Assembly (NCBI RefSeq): GCF_030272615.1
Contig: NC_081415.1
Span: forward strand, 370,817,809 to 370,881,808
DNA from: Cryptomeria japonica
Lineage: Eukaryota; Streptophyta; Pinopsida; Cupressales; Cupressaceae
Direction of reading: 5' to 3'
Length of the DNA: 64,000 bases
A program made the translations under genes and the position numbers. Within the stretch, counting starts at the first letter, position 1. The number at the start of each line of letters is the position of its first letter. The notes beneath the pieces are model-generated. The model made no database searches. It had not been told where the DNA came from and saw only the letters and a program-made list of their open reading frames with translations. Of this stretch, positions 46,016 to 57,011 are shown piece by piece.

Positions 46016-47136
46016 ATGGCGAGTAACAACTCAAGTTCATCCAGTTCTTCAGGAGCTATCTTTCAGAGGGATATTCTGAGGCTTGATTAAGAAAATTACA
46101 TAGTATGCAAGATTCGGATTGAGACTCATCTGAGATGTCTTGGCAAGGAGATTTGGGAGATCACACAGAATGGTGTCACACCTTATAATCTAGGATCTGG
46201 CAATCCTCCTCTGGAAAAACTGGACAAGGAGTTTGAGAATGATTGTAGAGAAAGAGAAGCCATCTGATGTGCACTTTCTGATCAACAAATATTAGGATTA
46301 ACAGACAAATCATTTGGAAAGGCTATATGGGATAAGTTGGAGACTCTTAATGAAGGTGACCCTACAATGAAGATTGCTAGACTTGATGGTTACCGGGTAA
46401 GATATGAAAACTTGAAGATGGAGGAAGATGAAAGGATTATTGCATTCGTGAAAAGGGTAAATGAGATTGTTATGGGAATTCAATCTTGTGGTGGAACTCT
46501 GAGCGAAGATTAAATTATTTCTAAAGTCTTGAGAGCCCTACCATTCGCTTACAAAATGAAGGCTACTATTATTAATGAGTTGAGAACAATGGCTAATACA
46601 TATGTCAATAGAGATACCTTGGTTGGGAAATTATCTGCTTTTGAGCTTGAAGAATTTGGACCTTCTAGAGCTCTGAAGACTAAACTTGATTTTCATGCAT
46701 CTCATCAACAACCGATAAGCAAGACTAGAAAGATTTATATGCAAAGGAATTAGAAGTTATGAAGAGAGAATATGATGAGTTTGAGTAACTTGAAGCACTA
46801 TTTTCCATAAGAGTACCTAAAGGACCGATATGAAGTAAGTATGAAGGAAAAGAACCTTTTAAATGTTTTGCATGTAATAAGATTGGTCATTTTGCATCTA
46901 GATGTCCTGAAAGGAATTCAAGATTTGAAGAACAAGTTAGAAGATCATTTAAGCCTAACCCTGGATATCAGAACAAGTATAAGTACAAGAAAAATAGAGA
47001 CAAATCATGCTACATAGCGAATGAGGAAGGCATTACTGATTTTGATGATGAACTGACAGAAGACTTTGCTAGTGGTTCCAGTAATGGGAAGGAATGGTCG
47101 TTTCTGGCTAGCAAGGAAGATGATCCGACACTGGAA
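46016..47136 (+). pseudogene. copia gag
   Basis: ATG at 46016 (MASNNSSSSSSSGAIFQRDI), then the UBN2-like core in the same frame: CKIRIETHLRCLGKEIWE, SDQQILGLTDKSFGKAIWDK, EDERIIAFVKRVNEIVMGIQ, SKVLRALPFAYKMKATIINE and LVGKLSAFELEEFG. Stops lie after ILRLD, before the CALSDQQ stretch and after TLSED. A frameshift between about 46750 and 46860 moves to the frame with KCFACNKIGHFASRCPER, an intact CCHC zinc knuckle (C-x2-C-x4-H-x4-C). Gag forms the particle and packages RNA. Inactive. Confidence 0.88.
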
Positions 47137-47703
47137 GTGAATGTACCCAAAGAGAAGGGACTTGCTACTAAAATTGAAGACAAGGATGAATGGGTAATTG
47201 ACAATGATTGTTCACATCATATGACTGGAGATAAAGGAAAGTTTCTATCTTTGCAAGAATTTGATAGCAGTCTAGTTAGATTTGGAGATGACAAAGCATG
47301 TATAATCGAAGGAAAAGGAACTATTTCATTGGATGGTAAGAACAATACTAACAATTTTTATTATGTTGAAGGTTTAAGGCATAATGTTTTGAGTGTAGGA
47401 CAATTGGTAGATAAGGCATTTCAATTACAATTCAAGGATGGAAAATGTAAAATCATTAACAGATCTGGATTGGAGATTGCAACCGGTACACAAACAAAAG
47501 GTAATATATTTCATTTGAATTCCAGTGAGAAGACATGTTTGATTACACAAATTGATGAGAGTTGGCTATGGCATAAAAGGTCATGTCATGTGAATTTTGA
47601 TTGCATCAATGTGAAGATCAGTTCAACTAAGGCAATTAGGGATATACCTAAGATTATGAAGCCCTATAATCTAGTTTGTAAAGAATGTCAAATGGGTAAA
47701 TAG
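47137..47703 (+). pseudogene. copia protease and GAG-pre-integrase
   Basis: The frame reads WVIDNDCSHHMTGDKGKFLS, where WVIDSGCS is expected. The catalytic Asp is present, but the neighbouring Ser and Gly of the DSG triad have become Asn and Asp, both explainable by G-to-A changes. It continues with EGKGTISLDGK, VEGLRHNVLSVGQL, KGNIFHLNSSEKTCL, the pre-integrase zinc region WLWHKRSCHVNF ... CKECQMGK, and a TAG stop at 47701-47703. Confidence 0.88.
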
Positions 47704-48567
47704 GTTAGAACCTCTTTTAGAAGTATACAAGATAAATAAAATGATGTTCTTGATCTTATTCATACTGGTTTGTGTGGCCTTGCTAGAGTTAAAAGTTTTC
47801 AAGGTGATAGATATTTCATGCTAATCATTGATAATTATTCTAGAATGATGTGGGTTACTTTTCTAAAAGAAAAATATGAAGCATTTGAAAAGTTTAAAAT
47901 CTTTAAGGCTAAATTGGAAACTGAGACATGATTGAAGATTAAATGTTTGAGGTTAGATCATGGTGGAAAATTCACATCCAGTGAGTTTAATAACTTTTGT
48001 GAGAAGCATGGTATAAGAAGACTATTTTCTGCTCCTTAGACACCTCAACAGAATGGAGTTGTGGAAAGGAAGAAAATAACTATCTTGGATGCTTCTAGAA
48101 CAATGATGATGGAATCTAGTCTACCTCATATCTAATGGAGAGAAGCAGTGAGCACAACGGTTTATACATTCAACATAGTACATATCAAAGGAGAAAACGG
48201 TAAGACACCTTATGATTTATGGTTTGGCAATACACCTACAGTTAAGTATTTTAGAATTTTTGGTAGTAAATGTTATATCAGTAGAGATGATGTCATTGGG
48301 AAATTTGATCCTAGATGTGATGAAGGCATATTTCTTGGTTATTCTAATGAAAGCAAAGCATATAGATGTTATAACAAGAGATTGGAGAGAATTGTGGAGA
48401 GTGCTAATGTCAAAGTAGATGAGCTGAATAGAAGACAATTCAAAGTTTATGAAAAGGAATCGGCATTGGAAATGATTATATATAAACCGGTAGCACCTTT
48501 ACTAGAACAAAGTGTTGAACCAGTTATTCCAATAGTATCAGAGAATTCTACAGTAATTGAAGAATAG
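47704..48567 (+). pseudogene. copia integrase
   Basis: Same frame as the protease. IHTGLCGLARV has lost the first catalytic Asp (Gly instead), LDHGGKFTS keeps the second, and QQNGVVERKK keeps the Glu. Stops at 47701, after SIQDK, after LETET, after LFSAP and after LPHI, several replacing Gln or Trp. The C-terminal part (48148-48567) has TPYDLWFGNTP, FRIFGSKCYIS, KFDPRCDEGIFLGYS and ESANVKVDE. Non-functional. Confidence 0.87.
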
Positions 48568-48654
48568 GGAAGAGGAACAGAAAGTCAGAAGACTCCTAGG
48601 TATGTGAGATTGAATCATTCATAAGATCAGATCATTGGGGATAAGAGCAATTGA

Positions 48655-49014
48655 GTGGTGACAAGAAGAAGAATGCCAACTAATGAGGTATGTTTAATTT
48701 CACAAGTTGAACCAGTATTAGTAATTGAGGCATATAAAGATGAATATTGGTTGAAAGATATGGAAGAAGAACTAGATCAGATTGAGAAAAATAACACATG
48801 GACCTTGGTTCCCTGGCCTAAAAATAAAAATGTTATTGAAATTAAATGGGTTTTTAGGAATAAATTGAATGAGGATGGTCAAGTTATGAGGAATAAGGCT
48901 AGATTGGTTTGTAAAGGATATTCTCAGAAGGAAGGAATTGATTATGGAGAGACTTTTGCACCTGTAGCTAGGATTGAAGCTGTAAGATTATTTCTTGCCT
49001 GTGCTGCTCATAAA
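48655..49014 (+). pseudogene. copia reverse transcriptase, first part
   Basis: Reads [69 protein letters not shown] and [21 protein letters not shown], the RVT_2 N-terminal half. It is the fuller version of the region in which the minus-strand copy (6423-6776) has an 11-codon deletion. The coding stops at the inserted LTR element (49015) and resumes at 56561 with [10 protein letters not shown]. Confidence 0.92.
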
Positions 49015-50153
49015 TGATACACTTATAAAGCACTTGGGGGGGGGGGGTGAATCAGTGACAGAAAAAATAATACCACTTGAAACACAAACCGGTAAAGATA
49101 GTTAACCAACTTACTTAATACTATGCATGCAATACAAAATGATATTAAAGATCCACAACAAGTAAAACATCCACCATAATACAAGTGTTTATATGTGGAA
49201 AACCCAACTGAGAAAAACCACGGTGAGATGGGACTCACAAGTTAACCATTTGCAGTAATAGGTAACTGACCAGTTAGGGTCTACAAAAGTGCTTTGCTAG
49301 GAGCGAATCCTATTAAAGATCCAAAAGCCCTCTTAGGAGCTATACCTTGTTAAAAATAGTACCCCGTTAGGAGTAACCTCGGTAGAGGATTCCAAACCCA
49401 AACTAATGGATCACCTTGTTAGAGGATTTGTACAATGAACCTTATTAGAGCTTACCCAGTTAGGGGATTTCACTGTTGTAGTGATTAGAAAACAACATGT
49501 GGTGTGATCTAGAAGTAGCACAACTTGCTTGAATAGATCCTCTTCTGCTCACTCAATACTGCATCACCAACATACACTGCAACACCTTCAATAAATCGCA
49601 ACAACTTAACACTTCTAACTCGCATCATGAAAATAGTTCATCACAATGTCATTATATAGACATTAGATTTTATGTCGGCTTAGGAACTTCATCACAATTT
49701 CCTAGGTGTAGTGTATCTAGACAATCTAACATAACTCATCGTAGATTTCTGCCAAATCTATCGGTTAGGGATAACTCATCACAATCAGTGATTTAACTCA
49801 TCACACAATCAGTGAAACAGGTTGGAACACTGATACCGGTTAAGAGTTAACCACTTCCAACTCATAGACTTATTGTCCTCCATTTTCTTCTTTGATGATC
49901 TCCGTTGAATCTCCAAGCTGGTGTCATGCCATTCCTTCATATACTGGTTGTCTACATATATTGGTTAGACACCCTCAAAACCGATTGAACTTCTTTATAC
50001 ATATAATACTAGTTTTTCTATACAAAGACTTAGGAGTAATACCAGTTTGTCTTAACTAAGATGACTAAGACAATGTGAACATATGTGTGTGTATACATGT
50101 GCCATCAATGATAACACATGAAGTCATTTATTACAATAATCATCAAGCCAACA
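49015..50153 (-). repeat. 3' LTR of RT-less element B
   Basis: 1,139 bp, plus-strand TGATACACTTATAAAGCAC to CATCAAGCCAACA. Has a G12 run (49036-49047) before TGAATCAGTGACAG. Over about 155 bp that I compared base by base with the 5' LTR (from position ~49079) I count about 13 differences, mostly transitions, so the insertion is old. Confidence 0.92.
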
Positions 50154-50165
50154 ATCTCCCCCTTT
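50154..50165 (-). other. Polypurine tract of element B
   Basis: The minus strand reads AAAGGGGGAGAT next to the LTR, identical to the tract of the autonomous copia elements. A similar purine stretch lies near 50246. Confidence 0.85.
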
Positions 50166-50395
50166 GGCATTGATGAAAACACTTAGAAATTTTTACAACT
50201 TTACAACTAAGTGTGCTTACAAAAATTGTACAAACATATTTCTACTCCCCCTTAACAATACATACAAAAGTTTTACAACACATACATATTTCTACTCCCC
50301 GTTTGAAAACAATGCCAAATTAAAAAGTAAAATACATATATATTATATCAAACTTTGCATCAAAAACTACATATAGAAAAAGATAAGAGTCTTTA

Positions 50396-53300
50396 TCAAG
50401 GAGTGTTCACTGCAATTTTCAAGAAAATGATCTTCATCTGAGTAAAATCATTTTCCCATGTTTCCAATAATGTTTCAGTGATCTCAATGGTTGTCATAAG
50501 TTGTGCAACGAATTCTTCCATAGCATCCATTGTGCTCATCTCTGGAGTTGCCAAAACCACTTTTGCATCCCTGTATGCCCGTTGTAAGATGTCCACTTTA
50601 GGTCTCAACTGGTTCTTTAATTCTTTAAAGGATCAGAGTCTCTTAGCCTATTCACCGTCATAGATATCTAACTGATTTTGTAAATCATCAATTGATTTGC
50701 CAAATGGTAAGGATAAGTCTTGTAAAGGTATACAGGTAGTACATATCCTTTCTAGTTCTTGTTCTATCTCTTCTCACCTCTTCTTCAAATCACTATAGAA
50801 AAATAAAACGTTATATGTATAGGCCTATATCGGTCCTCCATTTTTAATAGCAGTTTTCAAAAGATCTTTATTCAAAGATAAGGCAATCTTCCCTGTATCA
50901 ATATCTTTCATTATTTGCTCTCCTCTTTTCCTTCTGTAATTCTTCTCAGCTAAAGTCTGAGCAACTTCTTCAAGGGACTTTAGTTGGTCAAAAGCATCAA
51001 CAACCAATTGGCCAAGCTTGCCGATAGGAGTTGACAAATTCCCAATATCAGTCTCTGGCAGAAGACTTGACAAAATCTCAATGATAGTTTGAATTGTTTC
51101 TGCTTCCTTTCTCTGCTCTTTCAATCTTTTCTTTTGAGCCCTTGATTGCATCACTGTAGCAATCTCCATGAGTTCAGATGCACTCATATTGTCTACATCT
51201 ATATGCCCTTTGATGCCTATTGAGTCATCCTCATCATCAATTTGTTGCTTTACCTTTGCTTTTTCCTTTTCATCTGCTCTCTATGCTATCTTTGCCTCTG
51301 TTTTATCTTTCACTTCCTCCTTTTTCTGTTCAGTTTCCTTCAGTTCAACCTCTTTCTCCGGTTTCTCTTTCTCTATTTTTTCCTTTGTTTTTTTCTCTCG
51401 TGTATCTGTTGTAACCGGTGGCAATTGATTTTCCACTTGGTATTCTTTTTCTGGTGGCAGATGAATATCCACACTAGATTCAATGACCGGTGCTTCAACT
51501 ACTTCTTGTGTAATAGTAATGGCTGGTTGCTGTAAAGGCTCCATAACTGGTTTAATGATATTACCAGTTGTATGAATAGTGTCCTAGATTTCATGAGTAT
51601 CATCTACAAGGATAACCAATAGAGAAGTAGTGTCATCCTTATGCTTAATAGGATAGACAATATCTAGTGCAATAATTTCTTCTTCATCTAACTTCGGTTG
51701 AGCTTCAGTCTCTATTTGGTCATCATTATGAGACTTCATCTTCTCATGCATCCTTTGAATATTTCTAGCTATCTGATGAGTTTCAACTTCAAAAGATTGA
51801 ACTTTTCCACTCAATAACTTCAATCTTCTTGCCTTAGAATGAATCTGTCCTTTGAAATTATCAAGCAATGCTAATAATTCATCTCTAGATAATTCAGGAA
51901 AATATTGAATGAAAACACTATCAATAATTTCTTGATCTTGGTCAACAACCATTTTCCACTTATTTGCAAGAATAGAATACAAAGAATCAGAACTAACCTT
52001 TTCAATATCTTGAGGTAACCGATTGTATTGACAGAAGTGGTTGATTACCTCTTGAACAATTTGTTGCTTCTGATCATCATCAAATGAATCAAAACATTTT
52101 TTCACATTATCAAACCTATTCCTCCCTAATGTTTGTATAGTTCATTCAAAATCAGTCATAGGTTTGTAAGATAAAGCATTAATAGGAATACTTTTCTTTG
52201 AAGTGTCTCCTACTGGTTTGGCTGTTGCTTTCATCTTCTTTGGTTCCTCTTCAGTGTCGGTATCCTCAGATTCTGCTTGAAGAATGAGTTGCCTACCTCT
52301 CTTCTTCGTTGCAATTTTCATCTTAGCATATACTTTGTGTGTCGGTTCCTTTTTGACTTGAACACTTCTTGTCACCCTTGTACCAGTAGTCATTGAAGGT
52401 ACTTGCTCAAATTTATTCTTCTTCTCTTTGGCAGTACTGGGTTTAGTAGGTGCATTTCTTTCCTCGTAAGTTCCTAGTATTTTCTTCTTCTTATCCTTGG
52501 GAGATGCCAAAATTTTGTTGGCATATCTGATTAATAAGTCACAGTTGACTTCATAACTCATTTCATCCATCTCATCTTCCCTAGGTTCTACGGCCTCCAT
52601 AAGATAAAAATTTGTGGTAATTGTGAAACATATGTCTTTTGCAAAGTGTTTCACTACATCTTAAGGTAGCCTTAACCTCATGCTCATCTTCTTTTGGAAC
52701 TCATTAAAATATATGTTCATAGCAATAGAGAATGTGTTCTTTACAGTCTTAATGTTGTTCTTGATTTCAGCAGTTACCGGTATGTCTTTTGACCATTGAA
52801 TGTCACCAAGTCCCGGTAGGAAAGTCTAAAAATAGAAGAATAGACCAGTCAATAGTTGACCAAATTTGAACTTTTGACTACTGTCTTTCTTAATTGATTG
52901 CAAGTTCAACATCAAATGGCTCCTTATTGCCTCACATAAGTCATAATCTGCATTCTCAACAATCATCCTATAAGTTGCATGCACAACAACAGATGTCACA
53001 CTGTTCATCCTGCTGGAATGAAATATACTATAACCAATGACCATAGTTGCAAGTCTAACTGTTGGGTCTTTAATGTTGTTGATTGAAAACACACGACTGT
53101 CAGAGGTAGTTTGAGTTAGTGTAACCACAGTCTCTTTTGAAAATTTCCTCAGCTTTGGAACTTCACCGGTTTGCCAAAAACCAGTCACTGCATGAATTGA
53201 TTCCTTCATGATTGTGTGCGACTTGTCAAGATACATATTTTTTCCATGCACACGACTAAGAATTATCATTTCATGCTCTTCTTCAAAATCTTCAAGGAAA

Positions 53301-53575
53301 TATGTTGCATTATGAAATCCCTTTTCATTAACCCTAATGTATTTGGGTTTGATTTTTCTTCTTTTATCACACAAGGATTTCAGTTGAGAATAAATTGATA
53401 GTGATCCTAAATCTTCAATTTTACAGTCAATGTAACTGGATAAATCACCTTTGATCATAACACCTTCAAGAACTTGAGACAATATATTATATGATACTAT
53501 TTTGTCTGATTCCATAGATTCCATAGGTTCAACAGTAATCATAAGTCTCTCTACTTGCTTAGATGACGATGCCAT
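50396..53575 (-). pseudogene. Element B ORF2: 1,059-codon protein of unknown function
   Basis: ATG at 53575-53573 (MASSSKQVERLMITVEPMES), final TGA at 50396-50398. The whole 3,180 nt is one frame without an indel, interrupted by nine stops: TAG at 52826, 51584, 51281, 50825 and 50648, TGA at 52142, 50774 and 50633, TAA at 52661. Residues ~130-270 are the domain shared with element A (QTGEVPKLRK, DPTVRLATMVIGYS, DYDLCEAIRSHL, FGQLLTGLFFYF). Next is a Lys/Glu-rich basic region with KKMKATAKPVGDTSKK, a folded-looking part (CFDSFDDDQKQQIVQEVINH, YFPELSRDELLALLDNFKGQ), a highly charged stretch (REKKTKEKIEKEKPEKEVEL) and a C-terminal helical part (LMEIATVMQSRAQKKRLKEQ). No known enzyme motif. Structural or gag-like role is possible but unproven. 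Confidence 0.8.
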
Positions 53576-54071
53576 TCTGGATAAAATCGATTTGAGAGGA
53601 ATTCACAAAAGAATACCTAAATTCCTCCGTGCTGGCAAGGTTTCCGGTTGATCTCTCAAATGTACACCCATTTCACCTTCTGTGATCTTTGAATCTAATT
53701 CAATCTTTCGATCCGCAACATAAATCCGTCTACAATCAGCTAGCAATTCTCTTTTTCGCTCGGCAGGTGCTCGAAAAATCTCTTTCGAATCCAATTAGGG
53801 TAAAAATAACATAGTAAAACTCACTTTTATAAACTTACCCACTGCATTAATTGCTTCACTGTTAGGGTAACAAACCCTAATATACCGCTTAAAAAAACTC
53901 ACTTATACCGATAGGTATATAACTGGTTGACAATCCTTTAAAAAAATGATAGACAATGATATTAAGAGTTCTCATAGAACAACTCAAAATGCAAAACTCT
54001 CTTACCACACATTATTCAAGGGGTCCGGAAGTAGATTTATCGCTATGCTCCCCTTAGGCTCGTTGAAAGGC
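53576..54071 (-). other. Spacer between ORF1 and ORF2 of element B
   Basis: An open stretch 53794-53603 (MDSKEIFRAPAERKRELLAD) lies just upstream of ORF2 in another frame. It may be leader or a short upstream ORF. Nothing else is recognisable. Confidence 0.4.
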
Positions 54072-55364
54072 TTAATTCACCAGTGCAAGATTCTCCACAC
54101 TAGGTGAAGGGTTAGACTCTTCTGCAGGCTTGTCGTCACTCTTCTTTTTTCAGATTTTGTTCATCTCGTCTCTGGTTTCCTCAACATTACCCTTCTGCTT
54201 ACCTTTCTGATCTTCAGAGTGGTTAACCGGTTTGTTCTTCCTAGTTCTACAGAACTTTTCCATATGTCCCGGTTTGTGACAATGATAGCAAGCCATCCCA
54301 GATGATCTCCAAGGTCCTGCATTACCTCTTCCAATTGTCCTTCTGCAGTTCATAGCCACATGACCATAATTATTACAAATGGTGCAAATCATGTTAGTTA
54401 CCTTTTCTATTTCAAATGGACTAAACCAGTTGACATAAGGTTTTTTCCAGTTCATGTTTCCCTAGTTGTCATAGGTTCTTCTCTAGTCACCATTAGGTCT
54501 TGGATTCATGTGAGGTGCCAGAATGTTTGCTCCATATCTGCATTCAACTGATCTATGTCCATACATGTTGCATGTGAAACAATGACCTTCAAATCTTCTA
54601 GACACATACCTAGAATTTGCATTATAGCCTGTATTCTCATTAGGTCTATTTCTACACACATTAGCAGTATGTCCAGGTTTGTGACAGATAAAGCAAACGA
54701 GTTTAAAAGGTTTCTTACCGGTAGGATTGTCAGCCTTAAAAGAAGTTTTACCTTTTTGTATGTTTCTCTTTGTATCGAAAGATTCTCCTTTCTTAGATGT
54801 ATTAAAACCTAGTCCAGATGTGTCACGTTTCATCTTTTGAGATTGGATCTGCTCATCTAGCATAGATCACTTATTGAACTTTTAAAGCTTTCCATTAGCC
54901 TCAGTGAGCTCTCTGGTAAGGTCTTCATTGTGTTTTGTTAGAGTCTCTCTTAGAGATGTTGACATTTAAAGATCTAGCTACAAAGCCTCCTTCTCTTCCT
55001 TCTCTTCATGCCAATGCTCATGCAAAGTTGCATTCTCCTACTTGATTTTGAAAATCTCATGATCTCTCTCTTTTATTAGGTCTTCAACTGTCCTTATTGC
55101 TTCAAGCTCTTGGATCATGCATATGGTTAGGGCGTCAAGCTTTCTCCTCAGATTTATATTTTCACCATTCAGTTTTTCAACTTATTACACTAATGCATCA
55201 ATGTTATCTTCATTTGAAGAACTATTATCAGATATTTCCAATAGTTTCTCAGTAAACTCTCTCCTTTTGACTTGTGAAGCTTTAAATTTGACCCTTAAGG
55301 TTTCAATCTCTTCCTTGGTTGCATCAAGCACTCTAGCCATTTCTAAATAACTCATATCGCCCAT
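54072..55364 (-). pseudogene. Element B ORF1: coiled coil plus four CCHC zinc knuckles
   Basis: ATG at 55364-55362 (MGDMSYLEMARVLDATKEEI) about 50 bp after the PBS; TAA at 54072-54074. 430 codons in one frame with no indel and about ten stops, most at probable Gln or Trp codons. The first ~165 residues are Glu/Lys/Leu-rich, coiled-coil-like. Then a DTSGLGFNTSKKGES motif and four perfect C-x2-C-x4-H-x4-C knuckles: CFICHKPGHTANVC, CFTCNMYGHRSVEC, CTICNNYGHVAMNC and CYHCHKPGHMEKFC. Retroviral-type knuckles bind single-stranded nucleic acid, so an RNA-packaging (nucleocapsid-like) role is likely; four in a row is more than the single knuckle of the copia gags in this window. No capsid motif recognised. 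Confidence 0.85.
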
Positions 55365-55412
55365 GGTGGCTTTAGGGTTTCCTTCCAAGCGATTAAGCCT
55401 TAAGGAAGTTTG

Positions 55413-55424
55413 GTTCTGATACCA
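55413..55424 (-). other. Primer binding site of element B
   Basis: The minus strand reads TGGTATCAGAAC, the copia site with one change, two bases from the LTR. Confidence 0.88.
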
Positions 55425-55426
55425 AT

Positions 55427-56555
55427 TGATAGACTTATAAAGCACTGAGAGGGGGGGGGGGGGGGGTAAATCAATGATAGAAAAAATAATACCACTTGAA
55501 ACACAGACCGGTAAAGACAGTTAACCAACCTACTTAATGCTATGCATGCAATCCAAAATGATATTAAATAATCCACAACAACTTAAACATCCACCATAAC
55601 ACAAGTGTTTATACATGGAAAACCCAACTGGGAAAAACCACGGTGAGATGAGACTCACAAGTTAACTATCTGCAGTAATAGGTAACTGACCGGTTAGGGT
55701 CTACAAAAGTGCTTTGCTAGGAGCGAATCCTGTTAAAGATCCCAAAGCTCTGTTAGGAGCTATACCCTATTAGGAGTAACCTCAGTGGAGGATTTCAAAC
55801 CCAAACTAATGGATCACCTTGTTAGAGGATTTATACAATGAAGCTTGTTAGAGCTTACTCAGTTAGGGGATTTGACTGTTGTAGTGATTAGAAAACAATA
55901 GGTGGTGTGATCTAAAAGTAGCACAACTTGCTTGAATAGATCCTCTTCTTCTCACTCAAAACTGCATCACTGACATACTCTGCAACACCTTCGGCAAATC
56001 ACAACAACTTAACACTTCTATCTTGCATCATGAAAATAGTTCATCACAATGTCATTTATAGACATTAGATTTCATGTTGGCTTAGGAACTTCATCACAAT
56101 TTCCTAGGTGCAGTGTACCTAGACAATCTAGCATTACTCATCACAAATTGCTGCCAAATCTGTCGGTTAGGGATAACTCATCACAACCGGTGACAACTCA
56201 TCACACAATTAGTGAAACTGGTTGGAACACCGATACTAGTTAGGAGTTAACCACTTCCAACTCAAAGACGAATTGTCCTCCATTTGCTTCTTTGACGATC
56301 TTCGCTGAATCTCCAAGTTGGTGTCATGCCATTCCTGCATATACCGGTTGTCTACTTATACCGGTTAGACAACCTTAAAACCAATTGAACTTCTCTATAC
56401 ATATAGTACCGGTTTTGCTATACAAAGACTTAGGAGTAATACCGGTTTGTCTTAACTAAGATGACTAAGACAATGCAAACATATATATGTGTGTATACAT
56501 GTGCCATCAATGACAACACATGAAGTCATCTATTACAATCATCATCAAGCCAACA
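55427..56555 (-). repeat. 5' LTR of RT-less element B
   Basis: 1,129 bp, plus-strand TGATAGACTTATAAAGCAC to CATCAAGCCAACA. The G run is 16 long (about 55451-55466), against 12 in the partner LTR. Confidence 0.92.
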
Positions 56556-56560
56556 ATAAA

Positions 56561-56933
56561 AACTGCAAAGTTTATCAGATGGATGTTAAATGTGCATTTT
56601 TGAATGGGGATCTTGATGAGGAAGTTTATATTGAGCAACCTGATGGTTTTTCACTATCAAGATACAAATATGGTTTGCAGGTTAAGGAAAAGTCTATATT
56701 GATTGAAACAAGCACCCAAAACTTGGTATGCAAGGTTGGATAATTATCTTTTGAAGCTTGGTTTTAATAAGGGCAGCGCTGATAGTAATTTATATTATAA
56801 GATCACTGATGATGATATATTGATTATTGAAGTATTTGTTGATGACATTATTTTTGGAGGTGAAGGTAAGTTATACATAGAATTTTCTAAGAACATGGAG
56901 ATGGAATTTAAGATGTCTATGATTGGTGAGATG
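56561..56933 (+). pseudogene. copia reverse transcriptase, second part
   Basis: Continues RT after element [34 protein letters not shown], then a one-base frameshift near 56660, after which [20 protein letters not shown], the catalytic box VFVDDIIFGGEG and NMEMEFKMSMIGEM follow. The coding ends at 56933, where the TRIM is inserted; the next codons (KLFLGLQI) are found at 62032. The Asp pair of the active site is intact. Confidence 0.92.
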
Positions 56934-56999
56934 TGTTGGCAGTGGACCAACGTCCCTCACTGGGATTTGCGACATGGTTTAACAACCTCCTGTAACAAG

Positions 57000-57011
57000 T
57001 GGTATTAGAGC
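57000..57011 (+). other. Primer binding site of the TRIM
   Basis: TGGTATTAGAGC, copia-type. Nine bases further on is ggttcgaatc (57021-57030), which resembles the RNA polymerase III B box. Confidence 0.7.

Larger units (their letters stand above)
49015..56555 (-). mobile_element. RT-less LTR retrotransposon, copy B (two long ORFs)
   Basis: 7,541 bp, minus strand, with LTRs 49015-50153 and 55427-56555, PBS on the minus strand at 55424-55413 (TGGTATCAGAAC), polypurine tract at 50165-50154, and exact target duplication ATAAA (49010-49014 and 56556-56560). It splits the copia RT exactly between HK and NC codons. Interior: ORF1 (55364-54072) and ORF2 (53575-50396), both free of frameshifts, with stops only. 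No protease, integrase, RT or RNase H motif was found in 5.3 kb. LTR modules (poly-G motif, aacccaactgggaaaaacc block, ttaggag/ggattt repeats) are shared with the autonomous copia LTRs at 3361 and 9343, suggesting a mobilising partner of that group. Confidence 0.92.

Noticed and set aside
51168-51535. Three overlapping plus-strand frames (51168-51428, 51220-51414, 51242-51535)
   Set aside because: They are antisense readings of the Lys/Glu-rich part of element B ORF2; reverse-complemented Lys/Glu codons read as Phe/Leu/Ser runs.
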